A stretch of DNA of 64,000 nucleotides from Chondrus crispus (lineage: Eukaryota > Rhodophyta > Florideophyceae > Gigartinales > Gigartinaceae). Each line of letters opens with the position of its first letter. Positions within the stretch are counted from its first letter, which is position 1. This document shows, piece by piece, positions 30,236 to 41,360 of the stretch. The DNA is taken from assembly GCF_000350225.1 (NCBI RefSeq), contig NW_005179334.1, positions 372,001-436,000 on the forward strand, written 5' to 3'. Position numbers and translations under genes: made by a program. The notes beneath the pieces are model-generated. The model had not been told where the DNA came from. It searched no databases and was given only the letters and a program-made list of their open reading frames with translations.

Positions 30236-31005
30236 TATAGACAGGTCAGCGGGGCAGAGGGAAGAAGGATGGTTGAAGGTTGCTGGTGGTTGACGGGAAA
30301 AGAAGTTGATGCCATTTTACTCTTGGTCGCCAACTATTGGCGCTACTTATACTCTTCGACCTGCATACAATACGAGCCATTAGGGCTGGTCACGTGACTC
30401 TCCTTCTTGCACTCGTTGATAATCAAGTGACTCTCCCTGTTGCACTCTCGGTTGATAATCAAGTGACTCTCCTACTTCCACTCTCGGTTGATAATCAAAT
30501 GACTCTCCTTCTTGCACTCTCGGTTGATAATCAAGTGACTCTCCTACTTCCACTCTCCGTTGATAATCAAATGACTCTCCTTCTTGCACTCTCTCTTGCT
30601 AATAATTTGGGACCGTTTGAGAGTCAATAATATCTGAATGTACTGTACTGTAGATTACAGATTTTACACTACGATTAATAACCACTGTGGCACATACGTC
30701 ATACGTGTCACACACGTGTAGGACAAATGTCATACGTGTCACACACGTGTCAAATCGAGAAAAATGAAACATGTTCAGAATGTACTGTAGAGTGCCACGA
30801 GGTACATAACTTACACGTGTCAACACCAAAATTGAAACATGCTCGGAAATGATAGGAAAGTGCAACCGTGTACAAATATGACACGTGTCTACGTTGAAGA
30901 CCAAATATCCTGAGAATGCTCTTGCAAGCATTTTAGGTTTCGTTGACGTACACGTGTAATATCTGTCAGGCTTGGAGCTTAGCATGTGGTCGAAGATTTC
31001 CAACA
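30236..31005 (-). repeat. E6 3' LTR (770 bp)
   Basis: On the minus strand it begins TGTTGGAAATC and ends CTGTCTATA. It contains a 36-bp tandem array and a cluster of ACGTGT motifs. Confidence 0.92.
30395..30607. repeat. 36-bp tandem repeat in E6 3' LTR, about six units
   Basis: Units of the form GACTCTCCTTCTTGCACTCT + CGGTTGATAATCAAGT alternate between TTCTTGCAC and TACTTCCAC variants. The same array is present at 36483-36695 in the other LTR. Confidence 0.88.
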
Positions 31006-31016
31006 CTCCCCCTCGA

Positions 31017-34000
31017 TCACATGCTTTTACTGGACACTGCAAGCCCCAGAAGTTCTACAAACTTCTGGAATAGAATTCGCCCAAGTGCTTTGGTTAAGAT
31101 ATCAGCAGGCATCGAAGTGGTCGGACAATGCGACAAATACACAATGTTTCTCTTAATAGCATCTTGTACGTAGTGGTATTTTACATCAACATGTTTGTTG
31201 CGACGGTTGATCGATTCATTCTGTGCATACGAAATCGTCCCTGCATTGTCACACCCCATCATGATCGTGGGATCAGAATCAAGTCCAAGGACATCAGCAA
31301 CAACTTGACGCAACCAGGTCGCCTCCTTACACGCTTCACATAGTGCAATGTACTCAGCTTCACACGTCGAAGTCGCAACCACAGTCTGTTTCCGGGAACT
31401 CCAACTGATAGCTCCACCACAGAATTTGAAAACATATCCGCTGGTCGACTTGCAAGAGTCTGAACAACCGGCCCAGTCAGCATCACTGAAACCGAGCAAC
31501 TCCGGCGATTTGGATTTATTGTCAAACACGATTCCTAAGTTTGGAGTCCCTTGCACGTATCGCATTACTCGTTTTACACCTGCCCAGTGTGACTCACATG
31601 GGTTGGCAGAATGTTGGGAAAGCTTTCCAATGGCGTATGCCAAGTCTGGACGAGTGCCAACCATCAAGTACATAAGGCAACCGACTGCCTCACGATACGG
31701 TGCCTTTGTTTCGGAGTCGTTTTCGATAGAATTCGTGGTTTTGCGATCTTGTTCCATTGGAGTCAGAGAAGGGTTACAAGTCGACATTTTAAAACGGTCA
31801 AGCACATTTAATGCATACTTAGTTTGAGTGAGACTCAATGTCTTGATAGTGCGATCTCTTTGAATATCAAGACCAATGCAGACTTTTGCCTCACTAAGGT
31901 CTTTCATCTCAAACCGTTTGTTAAGCTCCCCCTTCATCCATTTGATGGCATGGATATCACTACCAGCGAGCAACAAGTCATCGACATAAAGTGCAATTAG
32001 CATGATAGTGTTACCAATGCGTTTAATGTAGAGGCACGGATCACTACGTGAAGTCTCAAATCCCAATTCACCGAGTAAGAAATCATCCACTTTGGTATGC
32101 CATTGACGAGGTGCTTGTTTAAGACCATAAAGTGCTTTCAAAAGTTTACACACATGATCACTTTTGCTTTTGTCAACGCAGACTTCGGGTTGCTCTATGT
32201 AGATGTCTTCATCCAAGTCGCCGTTCAAAAACGCAGTCACGACATCCATCTGATGAAGTTCAAGGTCGTAATGAGCAACTAAGGCAAGAAGTAGACGAAT
32301 AGTCGTAAACTTTATGACAGGGGCATATGTCTCAGTATAGTCAAGACCCTGCACTTGCTGGAATCCACGGGCAACAAGTCTGGCTTTTGCACTTTCAACT
32401 ATATTGCCATTTGCATCAGGCAGCTGCTTGACATTGAAAACCCATCGAGATGTCAAGATGTTTGACGCCTCAGATCGAGGAACAAGTTTCCAGGTCTGAT
32501 TCTTAGTCTGTGATGCAAGTTCTTTGTCAATGCCGGTTTGCCAGAATGCAGCTCTAGGACCGTGGGTTGCTTGTTTGAAAGTCTTGGGACCTTCAATAGC
32601 GACATGCGCATGTGAAAGAAGAGCAGCTGCAAAGTTGCTCCTCCACCATGATCCGGGAGGTCTACTGATTCGAGACGATCTTTGTACAGCTGGAGTCGGA
32701 GTTGGAGGGGTGACATTCGGAGTTTCGACGGGAGGTGATACATCATCTTCATCATTCTCACCTACAGAGTGAGTGTCCTCGTTTTCAATAACCTCCCCTG
32801 AAATTTCATCCTCTTCCGACCCAACCTCATTAGCATTTGGGGTATCGGCTTCATTCTCATTGTCGCCACCGAGCAATACAACGCCAACGTCAGAGCTGAT
32901 TGAATCTTTTTCATGTGCAGGAATGTCATGCATCCCACATGTCGATTCATCAAACTTGGCATCTCGTGAAACAACAACTTTACTCAACTCTCCGTCCCAA
33001 AGTTTGTATGCTTTACTGCATTGCGAATAACCGAGAAACATCGCTTCACGCGCTCGCAAGTCAAGCTTACGGAGCTCTAATTTCGGTAATGTATACCAAC
33101 ACTTTGACCCAAATACTCGCAAATGGCCAACATTTGGAGTTGACTTCATCCAAGTGTGATGGGGAGTCGTGTTAACTGGCAAAGCCCGTGAAGTAACTCG
33201 ATTGCGTACATATACTGCAGTGGCAAGAGCCTCTGCCCAGAATCGTTTACTGACCTGTTTATGAGAAAGCATGGAACGGACAAGATCAATCAAGGTTCGA
33301 TTTAAACGTTCAGCAACACCGTTTTGTTCAGGTGTGTAGGCAGTGGTGAGCTGGTGCTGTGTACCGTTTGAATCCAAATATGACTTGAATTCTGTCGACA
33401 AGTACTCTCCCCCTCGATCAGTGCGAAGCACCTTCACTTTGCGACCAGTGTGCGTTTGGGCAAACTGTTCATACAACTTGTATTTTGCAAAGGCCTCAGA
33501 TTTATTTCGCATCGTGTACACAACAACCCAGTTCGAGTGATCATCTACAAATGTAATGAAGTATCTCGAACCACCAATGGACTGTACTTCGAGCGGACCG
33601 CAAACGTCAGAATGTACCAAGTCAAGACAGTTCTGTGCCCGAGACGATGATCGCTGTTTCGGGATTACTGATCGCGTTGCTTTGCCGAACACACACGCAG
33701 GACAAACGAGAGAGTGATTGTCAGACTTTCGATTCATTGCTCTGATCACATCGCTTTGACGAACATTGATGCCACTTACCACATTATTGTGAATCATTGA
33801 TGCGATTCCTTGTACGTTAACATGGGCCATTCGTTCATGTAGCGTCTGCAAGGTAACTACATGAGCAGAGAAAGTTTCATTCATGACATCAAGTATGAAT
33901 AAATCCCCAACTTGACTAGCTGTGGCAACTACAGTTGGTCGTGCAGTAACGATGCATTTGTCTTTTTCAAATGACACTTGCAAGCCCTTTGAAACGATTT

Positions 34001-35147
34001 GGCTAACAGACAGAAGCGAGTATCCGAAATCAGGGACATGCAAAACGTTGGACAATTTGCAAGGATGTGGACTACCATTGACGTTTAACATGAATTCTAC
34101 CTCACCACGACCAGCGACATTGGCTCTAGCCTTCGTGCCCATCTCGACTGATCCAGATTGCATCTGTTCATAAGTAACGAACAAAGAGCGATCAAATGTA
34201 ATGTGGGCACTGCAACCGGAATCCACAAGCCATGACCATGCGTTCACTGCCTTCTTTTCGGGAGAAGAAGTCGAAAGCAGGCATGTAAAGTCGCTTTCAG
34301 CAAAGGCAGCAGTAGAAGTTTCATCTCGAGATACGAATGCACTTGGCTTCATGCCGGGGTAGCGGGACCGGAACCCGTCTGGCGGTGCTGGTCGGCGCCC
34401 ATTCACATCCTTGCCCCAGCAACGTGCTGCGGTGTGTCCATGTCGATTACAGTTCGTACATCTCATATCACGTCGAATAGGCATGCGATTGACAAGTGCA
34501 GGTGCGTGGGGTGAAGTAGTAGAAGCGGTCTTCATGCTTTCTCGTTGCTCTTCTTGCAGCAGACGACTCTTCACAAAATCGAGTCCAAACACTTTATCCT
34601 CATTGCCAAGTGCGTCAAGTGCAACAATCAAGTTATCGAATCGTGGAGGCAAGCCATTCAACACAGCCATTGCAATTTCTTTATCATCAATCTCAACACT
34701 CATTGACTGCAATCTGGCAGCAAGTTGCTTCACACGATTGATGAACACGAGCACTTTCTCGGATGGGAGCATGGAAACAGTGTAAAAGTCGCGACGGGCG
34801 GAAAGTTTGTTGAGCAAAGTGTGACGCTCAAACACATTCAGAATCGCCTCCCATGTCTCTTTCGCACTGCTACACCCTCGCACATGTTGCAAGTAGTCAT
34901 CAGAAAGCGTGAGTCCGATGACTGCCTTTGCTTTGGCATCACCACGAATCCACTTCCTGCGATCATCTGAGGTCGCATTTTCCGATATATCATCAAAAAC
35001 GTATTGATCGACATCTCGGAGAGCAAGCAGTAGCTCGATTTTCTGTTTCCAGATGTAAAAGTTAGATGCGGTCAGCTTCTCGATTCTGACCGATCCAGAG
35101 CTTTGGTCATCCATTTCGCCGAATGGATGTACCCTTCGAGTATACAA
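31017..35147 (-). CDS. gag-pol: E6 copia gag-pol polyprotein, 1376 aa, intact
   Basis: A single frame from ATG 35147 to TGA at 31017, 11 bp before the 3' LTR. Gag has SNFYIWKQKIELLL and the LNGLPPRFDNL motif, then a CTNCNRHGHTAARC knuckle near residue 230. Protease has WLVDSGCSAH near 305. Integrase has HHCC (HERMAH... CPACVFGK), Asp in HSDVCGPL, Asp in RTDRGGEY and Glu in GVAERLNRT. RT has MDVVTAFLNGDL, ALYGLKQAPRQW and ALYVDDLLLAG (near 31985). RNase H has FSDADWAG, CEAEY and CDNAG. Length and order fit an autonomous plant/algal-type copia element. An alternative start is the Met at residue 12 (GEMDDQ), which looks more like the usual copia gag start. Confidence 0.95.
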   Translation of the reverse strand: MYTRRVHPFGEMDDQSSGSVRIEKLTASNFYIWKQKIELLLALRDVDQYVFDDISENATSDDRRKWIRGDAKAKAVIGLTLSDDYLQHVRGCSSAKETWEAILNVFERHTLLNKLSARRDFYTVSMLPSEKVLVFINRVKQLAARLQSMSVEIDDKEIAMAVLNGLPPRFDNLIVALDALGNEDKVFGLDFVKSRLLQEEQRESMKTASTTSPHAPALVNRMPIRRDMRCTNCNRHGHTAARCWGKDVNGRRPAPPDGFRSRYPGMKPSAFVSRDETSTAAFAESDFTCLLSTSSPEKKAVNAWSWLVDSGCSAHITFDRSLFVTYEQMQSGSVEMGTKARANVAGRGEVEFMLNVNGSPHPCKLSNVLHVPDFGYSLLSVSQIVSKGLQVSFEKDKCIVTARPTVVATASQVGDLFILDVMNETFSAHVVTLQTLHERMAHVNVQGIASMIHNNVVSGINVRQSDVIRAMNRKSDNHSLVCPACVFGKATRSVIPKQRSSSRAQNCLDLVHSDVCGPLEVQSIGGSRYFITFVDDHSNWVVVYTMRNKSEAFAKYKLYEQFAQTHTGRKVKVLRTDRGGEYLSTEFKSYLDSNGTQHQLTTAYTPEQNGVAERLNRTLIDLVRSMLSHKQVSKRFWAEALATAVYVRNRVTSRALPVNTTPHHTWMKSTPNVGHLRVFGSKCWYTLPKLELRKLDLRAREAMFLGYSQCSKAYKLWDGELSKVVVSRDAKFDESTCGMHDIPAHEKDSISSDVGVVLLGGDNENEADTPNANEVGSEEDEISGEVIENEDTHSVGENDEDDVSPPVETPNVTPPTPTPAVQRSSRISRPPGSWWRSNFAAALLSHAHVAIEGPKTFKQATHGPRAAFWQTGIDKELASQTKNQTWKLVPRSEASNILTSRWVFNVKQLPDANGNIVESAKARLVARGFQQVQGLDYTETYAPVIKFTTIRLLLALVAHYDLELHQMDVVTAFLNGDLDEDIYIEQPEVCVDKSKSDHVCKLLKALYGLKQAPRQWHTKVDDFLLGELGFETSRSDPCLYIKRIGNTIMLIALYVDDLLLAGSDIHAIKWMKGELNKRFEMKDLSEAKVCIGLDIQRDRTIKTLSLTQTKYALNVLDRFKMSTCNPSLTPMEQDRKTTNSIENDSETKAPYREAVGCLMYLMVGTRPDLAYAIGKLSQHSANPCESHWAGVKRVMRYVQGTPNLGIVFDNKSKSPELLGFSDADWAGCSDSCKSTSGYVFKFCGGAISWSSRKQTVVATSTCEAEYIALCEACKEATWLRQVVADVLGLDSDPTIMMGCDNAGTISYAQNESINRRNKHVDVKYHYVQDAIKRNIVYLSHCPTTSMPADILTKALGRILFQKFVELLGLAVSSKSM

Positions 35148-36309
35148 GGTCTTCCGTCCCGGGATCCCAAGCCGTTAACCGATAGTCAACACAATGGCAA
35201 GCCCACCCGTATAGGAAGTTTGTAGCGATTACTCGGAAACGTTCTTGGTGCTTGTTCCCGGCGGAGTGGAACAAGCGTATTCTTCTTAAAAATGCCTTAG
35301 GGCGCTACCCCTATATGTCGGCCAGTGCGGGTCTTTCGACTGTGAACTAAATCAAACGTGCCACGAGTAAGCACAACAACTTTGCCTGTAGACGAACCAG
35401 GACTTTTGGTTACTACCGCGAACGGTCCCTGCAACCTAAATCGGCTTGTCCAAACTTGATACGGTACTGCCTCAGAGGGACTCCCACAACACAAGAATGA
35501 AACTGCCTTCGTCGTACTCGTGTGATTTGTTCACAATCACTCCTTGGGTGACCCTCTTCCGTGCGAACTTAATCAAGGTACGCGACCTTATACACGTATA
35601 GTGAGAGGTTCAGTGTTTAGGCACGTATTCTCTTCACCCCGGGGACCGAAGTCGTACCTATAGGGCTAATACCGAGAGCGTTACCCACACCGCCGACGCA
35701 CCTCCCGAAGGCAGAGTGCGGATCGACTAGACCAGTACACTGTGATCCTCCCCGAGGATCAGTAATTCGTCTTTCGACGATTCTTGGTCGGACCCTCGCT
35801 CAAGTCAGATTTGCAATGGCACCAGCCTTTCACCAAGAGCGAGGGTATGTTCCACTGAGGATTTGGCAGTGCGTTGGCCACTAGGGACTTTCTTCCTCCC
35901 GACTAGCGGAAGGCTCACCCACAGCTCACACAACGACTGCCACGACAAAGCAAAAAACTGAGAACTGAAGGACCACTGAGGATTTGGCAGTGCGTTGGCC
36001 ACTAGGGACTTTCTTCCTCCCGACTAGCGGAAGGCTCACCCACAGCTCACACAACGACTGCCACGACAAAGCTGCAAGACCACAAAGTTGATTTCCAAAA
36101 ACTGGGAACTGACGGACCACCAAACTGAAAAATCGGCTGAAACGGTGCTGAAAACGACGGCGAAAACTGAAAAAACTGAAAAACCAAACTCGAAAGCGGA
36201 GACAGAAACAGATACCTTCTTCTTCTGCTTGAAGAGCTGAACAAACTGATACTTGAACGACGGCGAAACTCGAACTTGAACCAAAACGAAGACGACGATC
36301 AGCGTTGAA
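35148..36309 (-). other. E6 untranslated leader with 121-bp-spaced duplication
   Basis: The 1.16-kb leader between primer site and gag has no long frame. A 100-bp segment starting CCACTGAGGATTTGGCAG is repeated at 35852 and 35973. The primer-site ATG opens a short upstream frame (M-G-P-V-Q-R-stop). Confidence 0.75.
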
Positions 36310-36323
36310 CTGGGCCCATAACC
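36310..36323 (-). promoter_or_regulatory. E6 primer-binding site, initiator tRNA-Met anticodon arm
   Basis: GGTTATGGGCCCAG on the minus strand directly after the 5' LTR. It is an exact complement of the initiator anticodon arm. Confidence 0.85.
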
Positions 36324-37093
36324 TATAGAAAGGTCAGCGGGGCAGAGGGAAGAAGGATGGTTGAAGGTTGCTGGTGGTTGACGGGAAAAGAAGTTGATGC
36401 CATTTTACTCTTGGTCGCCAACTATTGGCGCTACTTATACTCTTCGAACTACATACAATACGACCCATTAGGGCTGGTCACGTGACTCTCCTTCTTGCAC
36501 TCGTTGATAATCAAGTGACTCTCCCTGTTGCACTCTCGGTTGATAATCAAGTGACTCTCCTACTTCCACTCTCGGTTGATAATCAAATGACTCTCCTTCT
36601 TGCACTCTCGGTTGATAATCAAGTGACTCTCCTACTTCCACTCTCCGTTGATAATCAAATGACTCTCCTTCTTGCACTCTCTCTTGCTAATAATTTGGGA
36701 CCGTTTGAGAGTCAATAATATCTGAATGTACTGTACTGTAGATTACAGATTTTACACTACGATTAATAACCACTGTGGCACATACGTCATACGTGTCACA
36801 CACGTGTAGGACAAATGTCATACGTGTCACACACGTGTCAAATCGAGAAAAATGAAACATGTTCAGAATGTACTGTAGAGTGCCACGAGGTACACAACTT
36901 ACTCGTGTCAACACCAAAATTGAAACATGCTCGGAAATGATAGGAAAGTGCAACCGTGTACAAATATGACACGCGTCTACGTTGAAGACCAAATATCCTG
37001 AGAATGCTCTTGCAAGCATTTTAGGTTTCGTCGACGTACACGTGTAATATCTGTCAGGCTTGGAGCTTAGCATGTGGTCGAAGATTTCCAACA
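36324..37093 (-). repeat. E6 5' LTR (770 bp)
   Basis: Matches 30236-31005 with about eight substitutions, including TTCGTCGACG against TTCGTTGACG. Confidence 0.92.
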
Positions 37094-37098
37094 CATGA

Positions 37099-37940
37099 CA
37101 CAGACACCGAAGAGGAAGATTAACACAAAGCAGAGGGTACGTTCATCCTTGACTCCGCCCCCTACCCCACGCACACAGCCCAACCCCTACCCAACATGAA
37201 ACGTCTCACACAACCAAAACAATCAGTCACCGCCACTAACCATGTCACATCCTGCACACATGGCGGTACTATCCAGGGCTATACGAATAGAGGCCCTCCA
37301 CTACGACTGAGGGCCGTGCACAGGACCCAAATCCCATACACACTAGTCTCTGTACACGATATCGCATCACAAAAATGCACCATCGCATTCACCGAATTAA
37401 AGGCTATCATACGAGACGACAACGACACAGCCATAGGAACAGCTCCCTGGAACTCCAAGCTCCAAGCCTACGCTTGGAAACCGCGCAAACCCACCATCAA
37501 CCAGACGGCAAGGAGCGCACGCACATTTGGCGGAAACACCACCGAAAGACAAGCAGCCAAGCAGCCCCGACCCACCGGGAAAAATACGAAAACAACAGCA
37601 CCCCCCACAAAACCCGGCCTGCTCCCGAGCCGCACACCGACAACGCGCAGAGCCCCGCGCATACAGCACTTCAAACAATACGCCCCGCCAAGGCACTTCA
37701 GCGCATGGCGAAAACGGGCACAATTCCGAACCTCCCCCGCATCCTTCAAGGCGCCCCTCCCCCATCAGCTGCTCCTCATGCGCCCACGCGCGCCAACAAC
37801 CCCGACTGCACGAACTAACCCACCACTCACAGCACATCTCGGAACAGCTCAGCTCAGACACGTGTGGTCCCATCACGCCACCCTCCACCTGCGGCAATGT
37901 ACACATATTCACATGCATCGACACAGCAAGCCGGTACCTC
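37099..37940 (+). pseudogene. E5 protease and integrase, first part
   Basis: Resumes E5 after E6. A protease-like FILDSAPYP near 37145 has DSA in place of DSG. YTLVSVHDIASQKC (near 37350) is the NLLSV-like protease end. A shifted frame has HFKQYAPPRHFSAWRKRAQ, parallel to the E2 zinc region, then SEQLSSDTCGPITPPSTCGNVHIFTCIDTASRY with the first catalytic Asp. It runs into the assembly gap. Confidence 0.7.
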
Positions 37941-38046
37941 NNNNNNNNNNNNNNNNNNNNNNNNNNNNNNNNNNNNNNNNNNNNNNNNNNNNNNNNNNNN
38001 NNNNNNNNNNNNNNNNNNNNNNNNNNNNNNNNNNNNNNNNNNNNNN
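37941..38046. other. Assembly gap (106 N)
   Basis: Run of N within the E5 integrase core. Frames translated across it are artificial, because the gap length may not be real. Confidence 1.
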
Positions 38047-38737
38047 ATACTACATTAAGCGACGACAGGAAGTCAATGCCATAATACTGCAACTATTTCA
38101 CCCACTTGCTCGGCAACGAAAACTCCCCCGAGCGTACAGAACCGACAACGCCAAGGAGTTCACCTCAGCGCACGCCAAACCGACGTACAACGCCCATGGC
38201 ATACAACACATCACCAACACGCCACACCAACCCAAGGAAAATTCTATAGCCGAAAGAATTAACCAGACGCTCTTCTCTAGCTCTCGAGCTGCCCTCCACC
38301 GCGCCTCACTCCCACCCCATTTCTGGGAGGACGCAGTGCGTGACGTCGCATTTAAATATATTATAATGAGACACAGCGCAACACAAGAGAGCCCATGGAC
38401 ACTATGGCACGGACGACGAGCCCGCATGACGCGCATCTTCGCATTCGGGCAAATTGGCACTGCACCGATCCACACTCCCAAAACCAAACTCCAAGAAAGA
38501 AGCGAACCGGCGCGATACATGTACCCAATCTCGGAAACCCACATAATCACAATAGCAATCCGCAGCCAGCGCTACCCGGTCATACGCGCAATAGACTTCA
38601 AGCCATACACGAGACATAACGACCCCACATTCACGTCAAGTTTGGCATTCAAAACAAAACGGCAAGCGCACGCACGCGCAAACGTGCCCCCGGCTCGGCA
38701 TGCAACCCACCACTGCCCAAAACAGTCGAATCTATGA
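38047..38737 (+). pseudogene. E5 integrase, second part
   Basis: YRTDNAKEFTSAHAK carries the second catalytic Asp and KENSIAERINQTL the Glu. Then HFWEDAVRDVAFKY and FGQIGTAPIH align closely with E2. The frame then runs to a stop at 38737 with degenerate C-terminal sequence. Confidence 0.8.
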
Positions 38738-39600
38738 CACCAGCGCCTCGCCACCTCAAGGCAGCCAGTCAGTACGCCGACGCCGAACAATGGGAAACCG
38801 CACACAATGACGAGTTAGACACACTCGACAAGCAGAGGACGATCAAATGGATACCCCGAAAACAAGTGCCCCCCAACACAACCCTGATCCCCCTGACCAT
38901 GACCTACCGCTACAAGCGCACACCACACGGCAAAATCGACAAACGCAAAACACGCTGCTCCATACGCGGTGATCGCATGAAGCCGGGTCAACACTTCGAC
39001 CCCAAAAACATCCACCTTCATGGCAGAAAAGACCTCAGTACGAACATTGCTCGCCGTAGCGGCGGCGCACAGATGGCCCGTCCAATACATGGAAATTACA
39101 GAGGCATACTTACACGAGACACACAACCCAAAAATCCCTGTCTACGTTCGCCAGCACCCGCGATTCGACAGCACAATGAAGCACTCACACCCAGCAGGAC
39201 AACTCATCGGAAATCTCTACGGGGGCCGCTCTGCCGGCCACCGCTACACCACAGGTTTGCAAAAGCATCTAACTCGCCACGGATACCACCAATGCGACAG
39301 CGACCCCTGCCTGTTTACCAAATGCACACCCAAGGGCTCTCTGCTAGTCACCGTCAGCATGGACGACTTTCTTGTAACAGCATCCCAGCAAGCCCTCATT
39401 GACAATCTACTCACCGCCCTGCAAACAAATACAAAATGAAGAACTTGGGCTTCCCCAAGTCTTATCTAGGCTGGAAAATCACCAGAGATGCACACGGCAG
39501 CATCCACATCTCCCAACAACAGACAATTGAGAACATCCTCAAAAAGCATAAAATGGCAGACTGCAACCCCAAAACTACCCCCGCACCGTAGAACCCCAAC
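38734..39600 (+). pseudogene. E5 reverse transcriptase with SMDD box
   Basis: Starts KAASQYADAEQWETAHNDELDTL, then MTYRYKRTPHGKID. After a frame change near 39020 it reads TSVRTLLAVAAAH, EITEAYLHET, YVRQHPRFDST, LYGGRSAGHRY and VTVSMDDFLVTAS. Normal copia has YVDD and LYGLKQAPR at the last two sites. A stop at 39437-39439 and another at 39589 (after TTPAP) break the frame. Confidence 0.82.
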
Positions 39601-40375
39601 AAAAACATCGAAGACCAATCCGCCCCCCTCCTACACGCTCTTGCAAGTCACTATCGATCCATCCTCGGAGAACTTCGATACGTCGTGGACAGTACTAGAT
39701 ACGACGTTTATCACACCACCAACTCCCTCATTCGTCACAGCAAACAACCTAACCAAGCCCACTGGCACACCCTCAAATGGCTACTCCGATACCTAAAGGG
39801 TACCACGAACATGGCAATAACATATCACGCGAACACACCCCTCTGCTTGCGCACGTACAACGATGCCGATTACGCCAATGCAAAAAGCCGCAACTCACAA
39901 ACAGGAATCGTACACACAGTCGGCCACTCCCCCATCGCATGGACATCTTCTCCACAAGCCATTGTCGTACTATCAACCTGCGAGGCGGAGTACGTAGCCG
40001 CCTCGATAGCAGCTCAACAGACGCTCTGGCTACGCAGGATGCTCCGCGACATGCGCCAAAAGCAAAAACATCCGACAACGATCTTCATCGACAATAAATC
40101 AACAATCCAGGTAGCAGAAAATTCCGCCCCGACGCGCCGACGCAAGCTCATCGATGTACCACACCACCATCCGCAACACCACATCCAACGCTCCAACATC
40201 GTACCCCAACACATCCCGTCAGCGCACAACCCAGCAGACCTCTTCACCAAAGCACTAGGCCCCATCCTCTTCCAAGAGCTTTGCCAAATAATACAACCGA
40301 GCGCTCCCCGCCGTCATGACCCACAGGAACACCACAGCTCCATATCCACGAGCACCCATCAGCGTCCCGCGAGAC
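39601..40375 (+). pseudogene. E5 RNase H
   Basis: ILGELRYVVDSTRYD, TLKWLLRYLKGTTNMAITYH, YNDADYANAKSRNSQTG (Asp), STCEAEYVAAS (Glu), FIDNKSTIQVAEN (Asp), RRKLIDVPHHH and ALGPILFQELCQII follow the copia RNase H order to its C-terminus. The frame is open from 39685 to 40476, reading through into the 3' LTR. Confidence 0.82.
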
Positions 40376-40530
40376 TGACGGACCGCAACTCTTTTCATCA
40401 GACGCTGAAGTGTGCTCGTGTAACGGACCGCAAGGACAGACTGTCCATATCACAGTCTGTCCACAACAGTATTTAATAGGAGCGACGGCGACGACGAGTA
40501 AAGCCACCCCATGAGGATTACGATTCATCA
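40376..40530 (+). repeat. E5 3' LTR (155 bp)
   Basis: Same ends and same perfect 11-bp hairpin (40434-40444 with 40452-40462) as the 5' LTR. The four differences fall outside the stem. Confidence 0.9.
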
Positions 40531-40899
40531 ACTACTTCGTAAGCGTTGTTCTTATCGAGAGACTTCACTACTGTAGTATAACTACGGGCGCGCCTGGAGG
40601 TTATTAACCGTGTGGCCGTGTACAGTGCACACGTGGGCGGGTGTTCTCACGTGCAGGGAGCGCGCGCTTGTACCGACCGGTCGTGGCGTGGCGCACGTGT
40701 GCAGTAGCACACGTGTCGTCCGTGCAGAAGTCTGTAAACATCACGCGTGTACAGTGCTGCACACGTGTAGTGGAAGCGTCCGTGCGGTAGTAGTAATTCT
40801 GGCGCTAGGTTTTTAATTGTGTACAGTACCCGGCACGCACTAGGCGGCAGGTACTGTATTGGGACAGGTGTCCGAGGCGTCCCTCTGAGGGGTTAAAAC
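40531..40899. other. Segment rich in ACGTGT/TGTACAGTGCAC motifs, possible LTR fragment
   Basis: TGTAGTATAAC at about 40574 matches the terminus of the solo LTR at 48575-49252. Repeated CACACGTG and GTGTACAGTGC motifs follow. No gene is seen. Confidence 0.4.
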
Positions 40900-41263
40900 T
40901 GTCGGTCAAATGCGGTTGATTTGGTAAAAGCGCATGTTCCTCTTGTCCCCGGACCAGAGGGTAGCTCACGGGAGCAGCGCAATGAGACGCAAGTTGCAAA
41001 AACAATGTCAACTTTACTGTGGTGTGTTTATCGTCTACCTCCTCTTTCTCTTTGTTCTGCCTCCTCCGTTCGATTCTCCATGATAACATCCACCAGCACC
41101 CTTCTCATCAGCTCGCTTCCGATAGGGCACAATTCGTAGGAACCTCGACCTTTCGGCGTTCTCGTGTCTACATTGTAATGAGTCGCTTCGAAGGGGTGCA
41201 TGACGTGTACTACTACTGGATCAGAGATCGAATATCAGGGCTGATCCGATCAAGCCATCGACA
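40900..41263 (-). repeat. E7 3' LTR (364 bp)
   Basis: Aligned end to end with 46174-46537, with several substitutions such as CCGGACCAGAGG against CCGGACCCGAGG. Confidence 0.88.
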
Positions 41264-41360
41264 CTCCGGGGCTCTAATCGACGAAAGTCTAGGGAATACG
41301 TTTCTCCTTGCCACCATCATTCCGTACGACCCATTGTAAAACCTCAAGATCCAGCTTTCC

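Larger units (their letters stand above)
30236..37093 (-). mobile_element. E6: apparently intact Ty1/copia element nested in E5
   Basis: 770-bp LTRs (30236-31005 and 36324-37093), CATGA TSD, exact initiator tRNA-Met primer site, one uninterrupted gag-pol and a GAGGGGGA purine tract. LTRs differ at about eight positions (about 1 percent). It is the only element here whose coding sequence looks fully functional. Confidence 0.95.
28921..40530 (+). mobile_element. E5: degraded copia element (SMDD clade), host of nested E6
   Basis: 155-bp LTRs (TGACGG...CATCA) at 28921-29075 and 40376-40530 differ at four positions I can see. The primer site GGTTATGGCCAG follows the 5' LTR. Gag lies before E6, and protease, integrase, RT and RNase H lie after it. 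Several stops and frameshifts show it is inactive. No TSD was identified. Confidence 0.9.

Noticed and set aside
37196..38737. A single 513-residue protein across the N-gap
   Set aside because: The frame passes through 106 N whose true length is unknown. It is the E5 integrase region in different frames.
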